Numbered from the stretch's first letter, positions 23,601 through 36,152 are shown. The stretch is 64,000 nucleotides of DNA from Sparassis latifolia (GCA_018466975.1 CM031561.1:5208001-5272000); one strand, 5' to 3'. A program made the numbers and translations. Notes: generated by a model not told the origin, from the sequence alone.

Positions 23601-24890
23601 AGATGTTCACAACCGAGGTGCAGTTCGGTCACGCCGGCTCCATGGCCAACTCGGACAGGGAGACCGCCGACGCAAAAAACTCTGCTATGCGCGCGGCGGG
23701 CTTCATCGTCCCCGTCACCTTCGAAGACCTTCCGCAGGTGCTCAAGGAGACCTACGAGCGTCTGGTCTCGAGCGGCACGATTAAGCCCCTGCCGGAGCGT
23801 GAGCCCCCCGTTATCCCCATGGACTACAAGTGGGCGCAGGAGCTCGGCCTCATTCGCAAGCCCGCCGCGTTCATCTCGACGATCTCCGACGAGCGTGGGC
23901 AGGAGTTGCTATACGCTGGCATGCGCATCTCCGATGTTTTCAAGGAAGATATCGGTATCGGCGGGGTCGTCAGTCTGCTATGGTTCAAGCGTCGTCTACC
24001 GCCTTGGGCTACCAAGTTCATCGAAATGGTGCTCATGCTCACTGCTGACCATGGCCCGGCTGTCTCTGGGTAAGTCACATGTCTTTGGTCTTTGGTTTTC
24101 AATCTAACCGATTGCGGTGCAGTGCGATGAACACGATCGTCGCTACTCGTGCCGGCAAGGACCTGATTTCTTCGTTGGCTTCCGGACTACTCACCATCGG
24201 AAGCCGTTTCGGTGGTGCACTTGATGAGGCTGCGTCAATGTTCTCGAACGCACGCGACACTGGACTCACCCCGCGTGAGTTCGTAGACAACAGCCGTAAG
24301 GCGAACAAGCTCAGTAAGCTTCGACTCACCGCAAAGATGCGAATAATAATTGACATTCGCTCCAGTCAGCGGTATTGGCCACAAGATCAAGAGCGTGAAT
24401 AACCCCGATCTGCGTGTCGAGCTCGTGAAGGAGTACGTGAGCAAGAATTTCCCCAGCCACAGTCTTCTCGACTATGCTCTGGCTGTGGAGAAGGTCACTA
24501 CGGCAAAGAAGGACACTGTGAGTGCCCAGCCGCTTTCCTTCGGCCGCTGGCTGATCCTGGTTGCGCAGCTTATCCTGAACGTCGACGGTTGCATTGCTGT
24601 CTGCTTTGTCGATCTCCTGCGCGACAGCGGTGCCTTCACTCCCGAGGAGGCGGATGAGTACATCAAGGTGCGGAAGTTAGTTTGTGTGATAATATATGCC
24701 AAGCTCATTATTTGTTTCACAGATTGGTACTCTGAACGGCCTTTTCGTCCTCGGTCGTAGCATCGGTTTCATTGGCCACCACCTTGACCAGAAGCGTCTC
24801 CGTGCTCCGCTGTATCGCCACCCGGCCGATGACATTTTCATCAACATGGCGGATCTGTCGCAGCCGCGCGTGCTTGGCAAGATGCATTGA
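20687..24890 (+). CDS. ACL1: ATP-citrate synthase (ATP-citrate lyase), fused single-chain form
   Basis: This cytosolic enzyme makes acetyl-CoA and oxaloacetate from citrate, CoA and ATP, feeding lipid and sterol synthesis and protein acetylation. Ten exons: 20687-20699, 20752-21062, 21353-21883, 21949-22210, 22265-23219, 23275-24069, 24123-24313, 24366-24517, 24569-24667, 24723-24890. They sum to 3477 nt (1158 aa). Nine GT-AG introns are 51-65 nt except the second (290 nt). The N-terminal half is an ATP-grasp/CoA-ligase unit ([28 protein letters not shown]). A Pro/Thr-rich linker lies at about 22,590-22,690. The CoA-ligase core has the phosphorylated histidine in FGHAGS at His810. The C-terminal citrate-synthase-like part has [12 protein letters not shown] and [12 protein letters not shown]. 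The first exon has only 13 coding bases. The fused form is what basidiomycetes and animals carry. Confidence 0.96.
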
Positions 24891-25705
24891 CGACCTGAAC
24901 CCAGATGGAACTCTGTGTACTTATAGACCTTGCGAGGGTGCTGTTATACTATTGTTCGTTGCGTTTTATGCTAGGAGGATATAATAGACTATAGAAGATT
25001 CTTGTTCTCATGAAAGGTCGTTGTCTCCCGAGCTATCTCCACTAATTATGCAGTTCTTGTGCGGCAATGATTCAGACATGGTGTTTGCCCATTTGGCGAC
25101 TAGGACGTGCACTCGCTTGTGGCTAATTAGACCGCCAAGGAACGTCATGTCACCCAGCCAGGATAACAACTTCATTGAGAAACTTATCATGGGACAGGGG
25201 CAACGGCGGAAATGAGACGAGTCGAAAACATTGGGAGAAGCGGTTGTGAAGACAAGCGTGCTATCTGCGTTCGACCACGACTCACTGCAGACTTGGTCCG
25301 ACCACGAGGGGCACATCGCGGCAGCGCTACAGCCAGACAAGCTTGGCGCATACGACGCAAAGACAGCATACGATGCACGCATGGTGAGCATACGCGGGTC
25401 TCGGCCAATATGGTGCTGGCTGTCACGGAAGCAAACAAATTCGGGCGTTGGCATGATGAAAGGCGACGCTGTGCGGCGTTCGCGTGGTGGCCAAGAGGTT
25501 GGAGGTGGGAATAGAGTGGCACTCCGAGCAACATTCCGAACCACATCCCGAGCTCGGAGCGGCTCACCGCGCGCCAAGCTCTGTCTGTCAATTGCATGAT
25601 GAATCAGACCCACCACATACAAAACTCTCTTGACCCTCGACCACCACTGTTACCCCACGAGCTCTCCTCTCTCGTCGCAGCTGCCGTTCTCCTCACGCAG
25701 ATTGC
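24891..25705. other. Intergenic between ATP-citrate lyase and the DUF1275 gene
   Basis: The first 120 bp are an AT-rich 3' flank. The rest is the promoter of the next gene. A minus-strand open frame of about 200 codons (25008-25622) has no recognisable domain and I do not accept it. Confidence 0.45.
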
Positions 25706-26790
25706 ATGGCGTCGAGCATCTCTCCAGGTCCCCACTACAACGAGCAGAAGGTGGAGATCCAGTCACTTCCCCGTCCCGTCTCCGCCGACTCTCGTTCTAC
25801 TGCTATCGAATCTGCCCGTCTATGGCTCTCTCCCTCCACTGTCTTTTCCAAGGAGCACCTCTTCGGCGATGTTGATCCCAAGAAGGCCACGATCCCCCTC
25901 GCCGCATATTGCTTCATGACCGGTATCATGTACGAGCTTGCACTGCACCTACGCTAGTCGCGTGCTAATTAATTTTACATGTCAGCGATTCCATTTCCTT
26001 CACCGCTGTTTTCGTATGGTGTGGCTTCCAGACTGGTAACTCGGTGCAGGTGCGTGTGCTGCCTCCTCGCTACGATAGCATCCTGACCAGGTTGTTTAGC
26101 TCGCCCTTGCCCTCGCGCGACTCTTCTCTGGTCCTCCTGGCCAGCGTGATACATCCTTCCATCTTCCTGACAGGCAGGCACTCACCTCTCTCATCACTTT
26201 CAATCTCGGCGCGTTCGTCGGTCGCCTCGGCGATCGCATGGGACCCATGTCCCGCGCATGGCTCATGCTCGGCACATTCATTCAGGCTCTGTTCACCATG
26301 GCGGCCGCACTCGCTGCGTGGAAGAGTGGTCAGGGTAGCGTTGCTGACTCGCGCGGCGATCCGGCATGGACGAACACTCTGACCTTTGTCGCCCTTGGCT
26401 TCATGAGTGCCAGCATTGGGCTGCAAGGAATCATGGGCAAGCGGGTGAACACACAGTTCACTACTACCGGTCAGTCCTCTCTCGCACATTCCATCACTTT
26501 GATTCGGTGACGGTTCGTCTTCAGTCGTGCTGACCACCGTATGGTGCGAGCTCATGGCGGACCCGAAACTATTCCAGCTCAATCGCTATGTGATCACTCG
26601 CGACCACAAGATCATCGCCATCGCCGCCGTATTCGTCGGCGGCTTCGTGGGTCGTGCTCTTGTCGACCAGATTGGTTCTGCTGGGGCTCTGGGTGTAGGC
26701 ACTGGTTTCAGGACTCTCATCGCATTCTGGTGGATATTCGTTCCTGGGAAGCAGGACGGTCCAAAGATGAAGAAGCCGGCTGCAGCATAG
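25706..26790 (+). CDS. DUF1275/YoaK-family integral membrane protein, 307 aa, 4 exons
   Basis: Exons are 25706-25929, 25986-26049, 26100-26469 and 26525-26790; introns are 50-56 nt with GT-AG ends. The first donor is GTACGA at 25930, chosen because it alone keeps the family sequence FMTGIID-SISF in frame. The joined frame is 924 nt. The protein has a short hydrophilic N-terminus followed by about six hydrophobic segments, including FVWCGFQTGNSVQLALALA, NLGAFVGRLGDR, LGTFIQALFTMAAALAAW and a C-terminal AFWWIFVPG. FQTGN and the later NT.FTTTVVLT motif are typical of DUF1275 (PF06912 from memory). Family members are uncharacterised membrane proteins, possibly transporters. It has no operon-like link to the lyase gene; they are merely neighbours. 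Confidence 0.85.
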
Positions 26791-26905
26791 AGCAACGGTA
26801 CCTTATCTAGCATTTGACATACTGTACATTCAACAGTACTTGAGCTCCAGCAGCATACCTGTATGATATTACAAAGCCATTGAGTTGACTAGATACCCTC
26901 CTGGC

Positions 26906-27137
26906 TCCTAGAACCATCCGTCGTCGTGGTGTTCTCGCTCCATTATCCTAGCAGTATGTTTTAAAGATCAAGTGACCTATGTTTTATGAGACATACCTTT
27001 TTGAGCAAAAAAACTGGATAAGGAGATTTGTATGGGAGAACACCACAAGATGCTGGCCCAACTAGTCATCCGAGGTTACACCGAATGAGCGTAACCAACA
27101 TTTTTACAATAAAATGTGTGCAAACCCTAGTATGGGT
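26906..27137 (+). repeat. Left arm of the foldback element
   Basis: Starts near CTCCTAGAACCATC and ends near CCCTAGTATGGG. It pairs with the interrupted right arm. Confidence 0.7.
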
Positions 27138-27507
27138 TTTATTTCCTGTCACGTGAGTGACCCAGATCTGTCATTCACATAGTGTTTATCACGCACTCGT
27201 TGTTGCACAGCATAATAGAGACATACATAGAAGAGTTACAAAGTGCTGCTATTGAGAAACCTGGAAGAACTCTAACAAGAAATTAGCATGGAACCCTGAT
27301 GCAAACAAAAAGAGCAATGTCAAGGCCTGTAAACTGCAGGTCACTTCAGGCTCAGATCTTTCTACAATTTTCGGTAACTCTCTTTTCAAGCGCTATAACC
27401 TTAGGTCTTAGATTTTGCAATGCTGGACGATACAGCGATGATGCTAAGCGCACAACAAATACTACACAAATAACAGATTTGGGTCGCCCATGCTGCAGGA
27501 AATAAGA

Positions 27508-27654
27508 CTCATGCTAGGTTTTATGCATAGTTTCCTGCAAAAAATGTTGGTTACACTCATTTGGCATAATCTTGGATGACTAGTTGGGCCAGCCATCTTA
27601 TGGTGTTCTCCTCTGTGCAAATTTTCTCATTTAGTATTTTTTTGGCTCACAAAG
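27508..27654 (-). repeat. Right arm of the foldback element, inner part
   Basis: Inverse complement of about 27000-27137 of the left arm. It ends at the target duplication CAAAG at the Copia 2 junction. Confidence 0.7.
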
Positions 27655-27848
27655 TGTTGGGAATGCCCGGAGGAAGCGATCCGAGGGCACCCATGGAGCC
27701 CGACAGCGGGGAATAATTATGTAAGGGAACTTTATATAGAATGTATATAAAGAAATTTATTTCGGGAACCCAGCTGAGTAATCAGGTCTTCCCTTCATCC
27801 GAAACATCATCGCGATATTCTCTGGGATTTTACCTATTATTCTCAACA
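27655..27848 (+). repeat. 5' LTR of Copia element 2
   Basis: Differs from the 3' LTR by a 2-bp indel and about nine or ten substitutions, about four of them at CpG sites. Confidence 0.9.
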
Positions 27849-27860
27849 GGTTATGAGCCC
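27849..27860 (+). promoter_or_regulatory. Primer binding site, half-tRNA type
   Basis: GGTTATGAGCCC again follows the LTR directly and again fits the anticodon arm of initiator tRNA-Met. Confidence 0.65.
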
Positions 27861-27962
27861 CGAGACCGTCTAAACCTCGGACTTGTATCCTACTGCTGCT
27901 AACGACCAATAAAACTATCCTCACCCATACAAGAAAAACTACCCCTGTTCCGGGCGACAGGA

Positions 27963-30900
27963 TGTCGAATGACGACAAGGACATTCTGAACAGTATATAT
28001 CGGATCCATCCTCTGAAGGAGGACAACTGGATGCCGTGGAAGAGTGCATGACCGCGTTCCTGGACGAGAAGAAGCTTCTCAGCTACATCACCGGTGAGAT
28101 ACAGAAATCGGAGCTGAGCGCTAATCTGGATACCAGAGAAGCGCGCGATGCCGAGATTCAGAAGTGGGGCGAGAAGGATCAGAGGGCGAGGAATTTGATC
28201 ATCATGTGCCTGGACGATGTACAAGTGATCCATATGGAAGGAGCGACAACAGCGCATCATATGTGGGATCTGCTTCACACGGTAAAGGAGCCGAAAGGAC
28301 AACATGGGATTATAGCGTTGAGTCGAGTTTTCTATGATTATAGCGTTGAGTCGAGTTTTCTATGATTATCATGCTGACGAAGGTGTGAATATCCTGAAGC
28401 ACATCCAAGCTTCAGGAGATACACGAGCAATTACAGACGATGGGAAAGCAAATAATGGATGCAGATTTTAATGGGATCCTCATCAAGTCCCTGTCCAGCA
28501 GCTGGGACTCATATACGATGTCATACACTGGCGCGATGAGTTCTCAGATAAACTCTCCGCCAATGATGACACCGGAATTGATCGCTGAAGTCATCAGTGA
28601 ATATAGGCACTGTCTCGACGGCGATCAGCATGTCAAGCCAGAGCAAGCGCTTACCGCCCAGAGCCAGAAGCGGAAGCGAGACTCGATCAAGAAATGTTCC
28701 ATCTGTCATAAGATGGGACACACAGCTAACGAATGCTGAAACTGAGGCAAGCCCATCTGTTCCAATTGCAGAAAGTTTGGGCACATCGGGAAAGATTGTT
28801 GGGCCAAGGGCGGCGGCAAGGAGGGACAAGCGCCTTCCAGAGCGGGACCGTCCAATGCCCCATATTGAGGCGCATCATCCGGAGAACCTCCATACAAGCG
28901 CCAAAAATTTGAGCAGATGCGCGATGCCAGCGGCAAAGGCAAGGACAGAGCACACATTGCATGTGAGAATGATAAAGAAGACCGCGATAGTGATATGGTA
29001 TCCTTAGGCACTAGCTCGGGGAATGAAGATTTCGATTCCTTCTACGACTGGTATGCTGATTCAGCGACAACGTCGCATGTCGCAAAAAATCGCGATATAT
29101 TCATAACCTACAAACCCCTCGAGCATCACACGATAAGCGGACTTGGCACTGTCCAAGCTTATGGACGGGGAACCGTGCAGCTTGAAAGTAAAGTAAGAAA
29201 TAGAAGAATTAAGTTCCAATTGCGCGATGTACTATATGCACCATGGTCCCCCTGCAATTTACTTTCAATACCGAGACTTGATGAAGCCAGTGGCCGAACA
29301 GTTATGAGAGATCAGCGTGCAATCTTAATTGATCGCCGCAGAAAAACCCTTGCTGTCACCAAAATGAAAGGTAGATTATATTTATTGCACGCCCGAGCGG
29401 TTAAGCCGCAACAAGGGAGTGCATACATAGTGTCCGAGAATGACTCGCGCACCTGGGAAGAGTGGCACTGATCATACGGACACATCAGCAAAGTCGCGCT
29501 ACAAACTTTGCAGCACGACCATCTAGTCGAGGGCTTACAATTTCTGCCCGGCCCGGCCAATATCGAATGCGCTGCATGCATTCAGGGAAAGACATCAAAG
29601 AAGCCATTCCCTAAAGCGGCAAGCAGGAGAAGCCATCAGCCCGGTGAGTTTACACATACCGATGTCTGGGGCCCAGCGCGGACTGCTGCAATAGGCGGGT
29701 GGAGATATTTCGTAACCTTCACAGATGATTACACACGATGAAGCACAGTCGTGTTTACCAAAACGAAGGATGAAACTACAGACAAGGTAAAGAATCATAT
29801 GACCTACCTTGATCGACGTTTTGGGAACAAACTGCGAAAACTCCGCGTAGACAATGGGCGAGAATATATTAACACTGAATTAACGAATTGGTGGGCTGCC
29901 CATGGGATTGAGATAGAGACGACTGTGCCATACTCTCCATCCCAAAACGGAGTTGCAGAGCATCTCAATCGAACGCTACTTGCCCTCGCGAGATCAATGA
30001 TCTACGCGAAGGATCTACCACATTATCTATGGGCCATGGCTGTATCACACGCAGCCTACATCAAAAATCGAGCGCCCACCAGCACGCTCGACCATGCCAC
30101 CCCTGAAGAGAAGTGGAACCAATCAAAGCCAAATATATCTCATTTACGAGAATTCAGCAGCATCATTTGGGTTCTCACAGAGGACATCGCACTCTCAAAG
30201 CTCGCACCAAGAGCCAATAAATATGTATTTGTTGGCTATATAGACAGGCCGAACACTATTAAATATTATAATGCCAAAATGTGTCAAATAAAAATGACGC
30301 AAAATTACCACTTCACTAACCGGGATTCATCTCCAAATAACACGACATTGCAACTGCGTGAGGGAGAACGACCCAATGCCCCGCAATCGAGGACTGCAGA
30401 CGTGCAGCGCAAGGGGGAGTCTTCAGATTCAGGGGGAGATGTGCTACAGTCCTCCGTCAATAACCCGCTAAAGTGCAGACGTGAAGAAGACAAGGATAGA
30501 GATGCACCCAATGAAAACGAGCTCAGACGAAGCAAGCACGTAACTGTCAGACCAGATTACCGGTTGCTAAATGATCCCGATGCTGACGCTAAAGATAATG
30601 TGGACACAGATGCCGAGGATAATGATAGCACATCAATTGCCGATCTCATATATGTGGTGATGAGTGAAGAAAATATGGAGGCTAATGAGCCTAAATCGCT
30701 CAATGATGCGAAGAACTCACCCGAATGGCCAAAGTAGGAGATGGCTGTTCAAGTGGAACTTGAGCAACTACACAACATGGGCACTTGGGAATTAGTAGAC
30801 TTACCCCAAGGGAGAACTCCAGTAGGCAACAAATGGGTCCTGGTAAAGAAAACGAACAGAGAGGGAGAGGTAATTAAATTTAAAGCGCATTTAGTCGCTA

Positions 30901-32255
30901 AAGGCTACTCACAGATTCCGGGAATGGACTACATGGAAACATATTCTCCGGTGGTCCGTCTCGAGACAATTCGCGCAATTCTCGGGCTAGCCGCAATTCT
31001 CGATTGTAATATCCAACAGATGGACGTCAAGGCGCGTACCTGAATGGTATTCTAAAAGAGGAAATTTATATGTGCCAGCCGGAGGAATTTAGTGACGGAA
31101 CACACCGAGTATGCCGCATGCGAAAAACCCTCTATGGACTCAAACAAGCCGGACGCGAATGGAATATAATACTGAACTGCAAATTACTCAACGCGGGATT
31201 TAGATGACTATTCACGGACCCATGCACGTACATCAGGACGAGAGATGGAAAAACAGAGATCGTCACTGTATGGGTGGACAATTTATTACTGTTCACAAAT
31301 GATCGCGACCTCATAGACCGCCTGAAAAAGGAACTCCAAAGTATGTTTGAAGTTACCGATCTAGGCGAGTTCAAGAAGATCGTAGGAATAGAGATTGAGC
31401 GAAACCGAGAAAAGAAAACAATAAAGGTATCGCAAAACAAATATATTGATTCTATCCTACGAAGACACGGACTTGAGAACGCGAACCTGATAGGGATGCC
31501 TCTCGACCCAAACGTCACCCTCGAGAAAGATGAGGATGACGCAAATGAGGCGCCAAGCCGAGACAGCGGATATGCTTCGCTGATTGGATCTCTGATGTAT
31601 GCAGCAGTAGCCATGCGACCGGATATCGCGTATGCTATCCAAAGATTGAGCTCGTTCATGGCTAGGCTGAACCTGACCCACTGGACAGCCGCCAAACGCA
31701 TGCTCCGCTACTTAGCAGGCACACGTGAAGCCGGAATAGTATATGGTCTGGCGGATAATGAAGGGCGCGATGCAGATGTGCTCATCAGGTACACAGATGC
31801 AGACTTTGTGAATAACGTTTGCGACCGTAAATCTATTTCAGGATACGTTTACAAAATAGGGAGAGGCGCGATAACATGGAGTTCGAAGAAGCAAACAACG
31901 GTCGCTTCTTCGTCCACAGAGGCGGAATATATGGCGTCCGCTCTCAGAGCAAGGGAAGCCATCTGGCTATGGAATCTATTTAAGAAAATAGGCTTCGACC
32001 AGGAACAGCCGATGATTGTCTACGGAGACAACATGGCTGCGATCTCAATCGCCCACGATCCACAGTATCACGCGCACTCAAAATATTTTGATATAAAGTA
32101 TCATTATGTGCGAGAAAAGATAAATGATGAAAAAATGGAAATAATCTACTGCCCTACAGAAGATATGGTAGCCAATATTTTTCCAAACCCCTCGCAAAGC
32201 CAAGGCACCAAAAGCTTATGGAAATGCTTGGGATGCCCATCGGCCCGAGGGGGAG
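27963..32255 (+). pseudogene. Copia Gag-Pol pseudogene
   Basis: Gag starts at ATG 27963 and shifts frame near 28,036 (a TGA follows MPWKSA). A 28-bp tandem duplication at 28311-28366 causes another break. Two CCHC knuckles are visible (CSICHKMGHTANEC and CSNCRKFGHIGKDC), with two stops at 28736-28744 between them. The protease motif is DSATTSHV, with Ala for Gly. The integrase has HTDVWGPA, a stop at 29739-29741 and PSQNGVAEHLNRT. The reverse transcriptase reads WVFVKK...KAHLVAKGYSQ, shifts frame near 31,040, and has WVDN in place of YVDD. RNase H (YTDADFVNNVCDRKS, SSTEAEYMA) is open and runs into the 3' LTR. No active product is expected. Confidence 0.9.
32247..32255 (+). promoter_or_regulatory. 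Polypurine tract of Copia 2
   Basis: GAGGGGGAG lies immediately before the 3' LTR, the expected place for plus-strand priming. Confidence 0.7.
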
Positions 32256-32451
32256 TGTTGGGAATGCCCGGAGGAAGCGATCTGAGGGCACCCATGGAGC
32301 CCGCCACAGCGGGAAATAATTATGTAAGGGAACTTTATATAGAATGTATATAAAGAAATCTATTTCGGGAACCCGGCTGAGTAATCGGGTCTTCCCTTCA
32401 TCCAAAACATTATCGCGATATTCTCTGGGATTTTACCTATTATTCTTAGCA
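32256..32451 (+). repeat. 3' LTR of Copia element 2
   Basis: 196 bp, starts TGTTGGG and ends TTAGCA, followed by target duplication CAAAG. Confidence 0.9.
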
Positions 32452-32548
32452 CAAAGGGATGTCTAATAAAATATAGGTCATATAGCTTTAAAACATACTG
32501 CTAGGATAAAGAAGTGAGAACATCACAATAACAGATAATTCTAGAAGT
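32452..32548 (-). repeat. Right arm of the foldback element, outer part
   Basis: Begins with the second CAAAG copy and continues the right arm through AAAACATACTGCTAGGATAA to TTCTAGAAG, the inverse of the left arm start. Confidence 0.7.
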
Positions 32549-35186
32549 CTGATCAACCTCCTAAATTCTGGTCTCAATTCAGGTACACTGTCGAACTAAG
32601 GAGTGACATAGGCTCATAGATACAGTCTCTAGTTTGTTGTTGTACATACATCTTGCCACTGAGCCACTGAGATCTGCCATTAGAGTGCAAACATTATTGT
32701 ATGTAGTATACTTGTGTGAAGTGGGCCATTGCTTTGCATGGCAATAATGATTCCTGAAAGACTTTAAGGTGATTTTAGAGATTGTGCTAATTTCAAATTT
32801 TCAGATTTTTCAGATTTTTTATAAGTTCTAACACATGCAGTCTTAGTTTAAATTTGCTTAGGGTATACACTATCAGTAAAAATGATAAAGATTGTTATTG
32901 TGTAATTTTTCTAGTTTTTGTTTTAAATGTTTTAGACTTTAAAGTACGAAAAGAATTCATCAACAGAACTAATCAGAAAAATCCAAACTTTCTAGTGTTG
33001 AAGTTATATCACATGTAACCCTATAATACATTATCTTCAATGCTGTGTTACTCTAGTACTATTTAGGAACCATATTACAATAGTAAATTATCTCATAACT
33101 TTTAGTAAAGAGCCCACAATAGTCTGGTGTAGGGTCTAGTAATATTTAATTATTAACTAGTAAAGGTTTTATAATAGTTCAGTATGTCACCTATAAAACT
33201 CAATGTAAAAATTTATGTCTAAAAGTGTTATAATATGGCCTGTAAAAATTAGTACAAAAATTAATACTAGAAGGTGTCATACTGCCACCAATATAAAAAG
33301 TCAATAAATGTTAAAAATATGCTCACAGACATTATAGTGAAAAATAGGGTCAGAAAGTACTGAGCACATTACTAATAGTTGCATATAAAACAATGATGAT
33401 CTTCTTTCCAAGACACTCTTCAACTACTAACTAAACATGAGCAAAGTTACTAATTGAGACACTAATCAAAACAATACTCTAACTAGAATCTCATATTGTA
33501 TTTTATAGTTTAGAGCTTTCTAGTAAGAATAGTTATTTTATATGCAGTCTAGTATGACATTTACCATATTGTCTAATGACTCCTTAGAAATCTCTCACAA
33601 GCATACTACACTGGCCCACTATATGCTTTACTAACTTCTAGTATACTGTTTGGCATAATTTTATAATGAGCCTTACAATAGGATGAGATACTATTTATTA
33701 CTAAATTTTGAAGATGTTTATTTAGTGTCTCTAGTCAGAACCTTAGAATGACTTACAATGTTATCTATTGATTGCATACTAATATTTACTTCTATATAGT
33801 GCCTTTTAGTAGCCTATAATTGTATCTACTGACTCTCAGTATATTCTCTAGTAACTCTTATAATAGCTTACTATGTTATTTACTGACTTCTGCTATGCAA
33901 CCTCTTATAATATTCCACATTGTCTGCTACCTAGTATTACTATGCCAGCTAGTATCAGATTGTAAGAACCTTACACTAGTCTCAAACACTATTTAGTCTT
34001 AATTTGTAAGAGCCTATGGTGTGGTCTACTAACTCCAAGTATACTGTCTAATAAGAGCTCCTTTATTGCCTGCTATAGCATTTGCTGACTTCTAGTATGT
34101 CACCTAGTTAAGGTTGGTACAGACCCTACAATAGTCTGATACACTACTCAAAGTGTACTCATGCTGACTGCAAAGCCTATACATCTCTTTTATTGTAAAT
34201 CTGATTTTTTTCAAACAGTTCAAGTGCAGCTTATATATGCTTACCTACTAAAGACATTATGTGATATTCATAGCACATTATCAAGCTGCTATAGCCATGC
34301 CTCTATTAATGGCTATTTGTACAAGTTGCACCAGTTTTTAATATAATCATTTTGAATGTTCACCTGTAGTCAAGTTGTAGTTACTTTAGGACAGTCATAA
34401 TAAAATTTATAGCTAAATCTTGCCCCTAATCTTAATTTATATGCATCTTACACATAGCATTTTGTAATCAAATTTAGTCCTCATAATTTGAAAAGAATTT
34501 TCTCAAGGGCAAACATTCATTGCCACGTCAATCTCATAATAATGATACCTTGATACCTCAGGAATTATAATTATAGTGTCTTGTAGTAATTTTGTATTAG
34601 TAGTAACTATTAAATTGAACATTTTACCAGTTTTTTAAACTGCAAAGCAGTCAATTCTACTTTACAGTGATATTTGTAGCATTTCTTCTAGTAGTAGCTA
34701 CAATGCTTCTTATTTTACAAATTTTTCTTCTTTTTTATAATTTATCTAAGTCTGAAAACTGTCACTTTTGCTTAGAGTATATGATATAACCTGTTTATTA
34801 AAAAGCACCTACTTTCAATTTAAAAGCATTTTGTCGTATGTTTACTGAGAATAGCTATAATTTTCTCACATCCTCTAAATTTTCTAAAGTGTGTTTCAGT
34901 GTCCATCTTCAGGGTGAAAACTATAAAATTTATTATTTCATAATTTTTCACAGTCTTTACAGCCTTTCTTAGGCTTAAAAAACTTACTTTTGCTTAAAAT
35001 TCATTATACAGTTCATTTAATAGTAAAAACAATAAGATGTGTTATTTTATAATTTTAAGTCAAAACACTTTACTTTTGCTGTAAAGAGACAGTGAAAACA
35101 ACAAGGCCAATTTTTATTACTAATTTTCTGAGTTCAATAGCAGTAACTTTCACTTTAAAAGTATCCCAAGCACATTTTATAACATG
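32549..35186. other. AT-rich repeat-like sequence without genes
   Basis: Dense in TACTAG, CTAGTATG and ACTATTGTAG-like words that recur at 36.5-37.4, 39.4-39.9 and 49.6-50.2 kb. No frame longer than about 85 codons and no domain. Confidence 0.5.
32711..32755 (+). repeat. Hairpin terminal motif, left
   Basis: The hairpin GCCATTGC-TTT-GCATGGC (32725-32742) is followed by GATTCCTGA. Shared with 40234-40278 (same strand) and 53420-53468 (opposite strand). Confidence 0.6.
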
Positions 35187-36152
35187 CTTACTAGTTACGA
35201 TTCCTGAGATATGAAGGAATCGTTCTTTATGAGATAGGGCTTCCACCAACTTTTGGGGGACATGCACTTTTTCCCCAAGGTGTGAGAACAACTTTTCAAT
35301 ACAAATTTGTATGCATAACATGCACCTAGTCCTGGGTTAGGTCTAGGGTTTAACTACAAACTTTGTAGTGCCTGTTCTTACTGTACTACAGCTTGCATAC
35401 AGTTGGTCTTTCAAAGTGATTGTAGTGAAAATCAATGCGACTTGCACAAATAGTGATCAATAGAAGTGCCACAGCAGCCACAGAGAACCAATACATCATA
35501 GTCAGTGAATTTATAGAAGCACATACTAATTCCAACACATAAAAAGGAGTACCATTGAAATCTGTGAAGGAAATAGCATAATGCTCTGTTAAACCAAGTA
35601 AATCTGAGTAAAACTGGCTGAGATATCATAGTTTTGGATTAGAATGCTTAGTCTGAAGTGCAGAAAACTTGTATAAATGTCAAAAAAATTGAGAATGACT
35701 CTGAAATGCACCTGAACATGCTAGATAGGGCGTCTTATTTTTTACAAGCAGTACACATTGTTTTTCCTTGAAGAAACAAGCAGAAGTGAGAGAAAACTGA
35801 GAAAACTGATTGTAGTGCTTCAGCAAGTGATTCTGATGTTCTAAGAGTAATACTCTCAGATTAAACTCTAATATCCGGTCAGAATGGCCACTTGGTTCAT
35901 CCAAATTCAAGTGAACTACAAGCCTGGCAAGTTTGGCTAGATGTGTGAATACAAGTGCTTTGAGCCAAAATGGATTGTAGCACTGCAGGAAGTCATTTTG
36001 GTGTTCTGAATGTGATACCCTCAGATTCAGCTCAAAAAACTGGTCAGAATGCATGCTTGGTTCATCAAAATCCGAGTAGAATTGAGTGAGCTACAAGTCA
36101 TTCAAGTTTGACATCATGGGCTGAGTCCGAAAATCTTGTCCAAATCATTAGG

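Larger units (their letters stand above)
27655..32451 (+). mobile_element. Ty1/Copia LTR retrotransposon 2, decayed
   Basis: LTRs of 194 bp (27655-27848) and 196 bp (32256-32451) begin TGTTGGGAATG and end (TC)AACA or TTAGCA. They are flanked by a perfect 5-bp target duplication CAAAG (27650-27654, 32452-32456). The internal order Gag, zinc knuckles, protease, integrase, reverse transcriptase, RNase H identifies Copia. It has the same primer site as element 1 but a different sequence and much lower GC, so it is a separate lineage. Coding frames are broken in many places. Confidence 0.93.
26906..32548. mobile_element. Long-arm inverted-repeat (foldback/MITE-like) element, split by Copia 2
   Basis: The left arm 26906-27137 matches, as inverse complement, the right arm 27508-27654 continuing at 32452-32548 once the Copia insertion is removed. 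Shared words include ATCCTAGCAGTATGTTTTAA, GAGAACACCA(C/T)AAGATG, GCCCAACTAGTCATCC and GTAACCAACATTTTT. The arms are about 230-245 bp and the central part is about 370 bp without a coding frame. Total length without the Copia is about 0.85 kb. It looks like a non-autonomous DNA transposon; the terminal bases and target duplication could not be fixed. Confidence 0.75.

Noticed and set aside
25008..25622. Minus-strand frame of about 204 codons between the two plus-strand genes
   Set aside because: No domain, no splice logic, and it covers the promoter of the DUF1275 gene.
35335..35355. Telomere-like words (GGGTTAGG, AGGGTTT) in repeat copies A, B and C
   Set aside because: Only one or two words per copy and no tandem array, so not an interstitial telomere.
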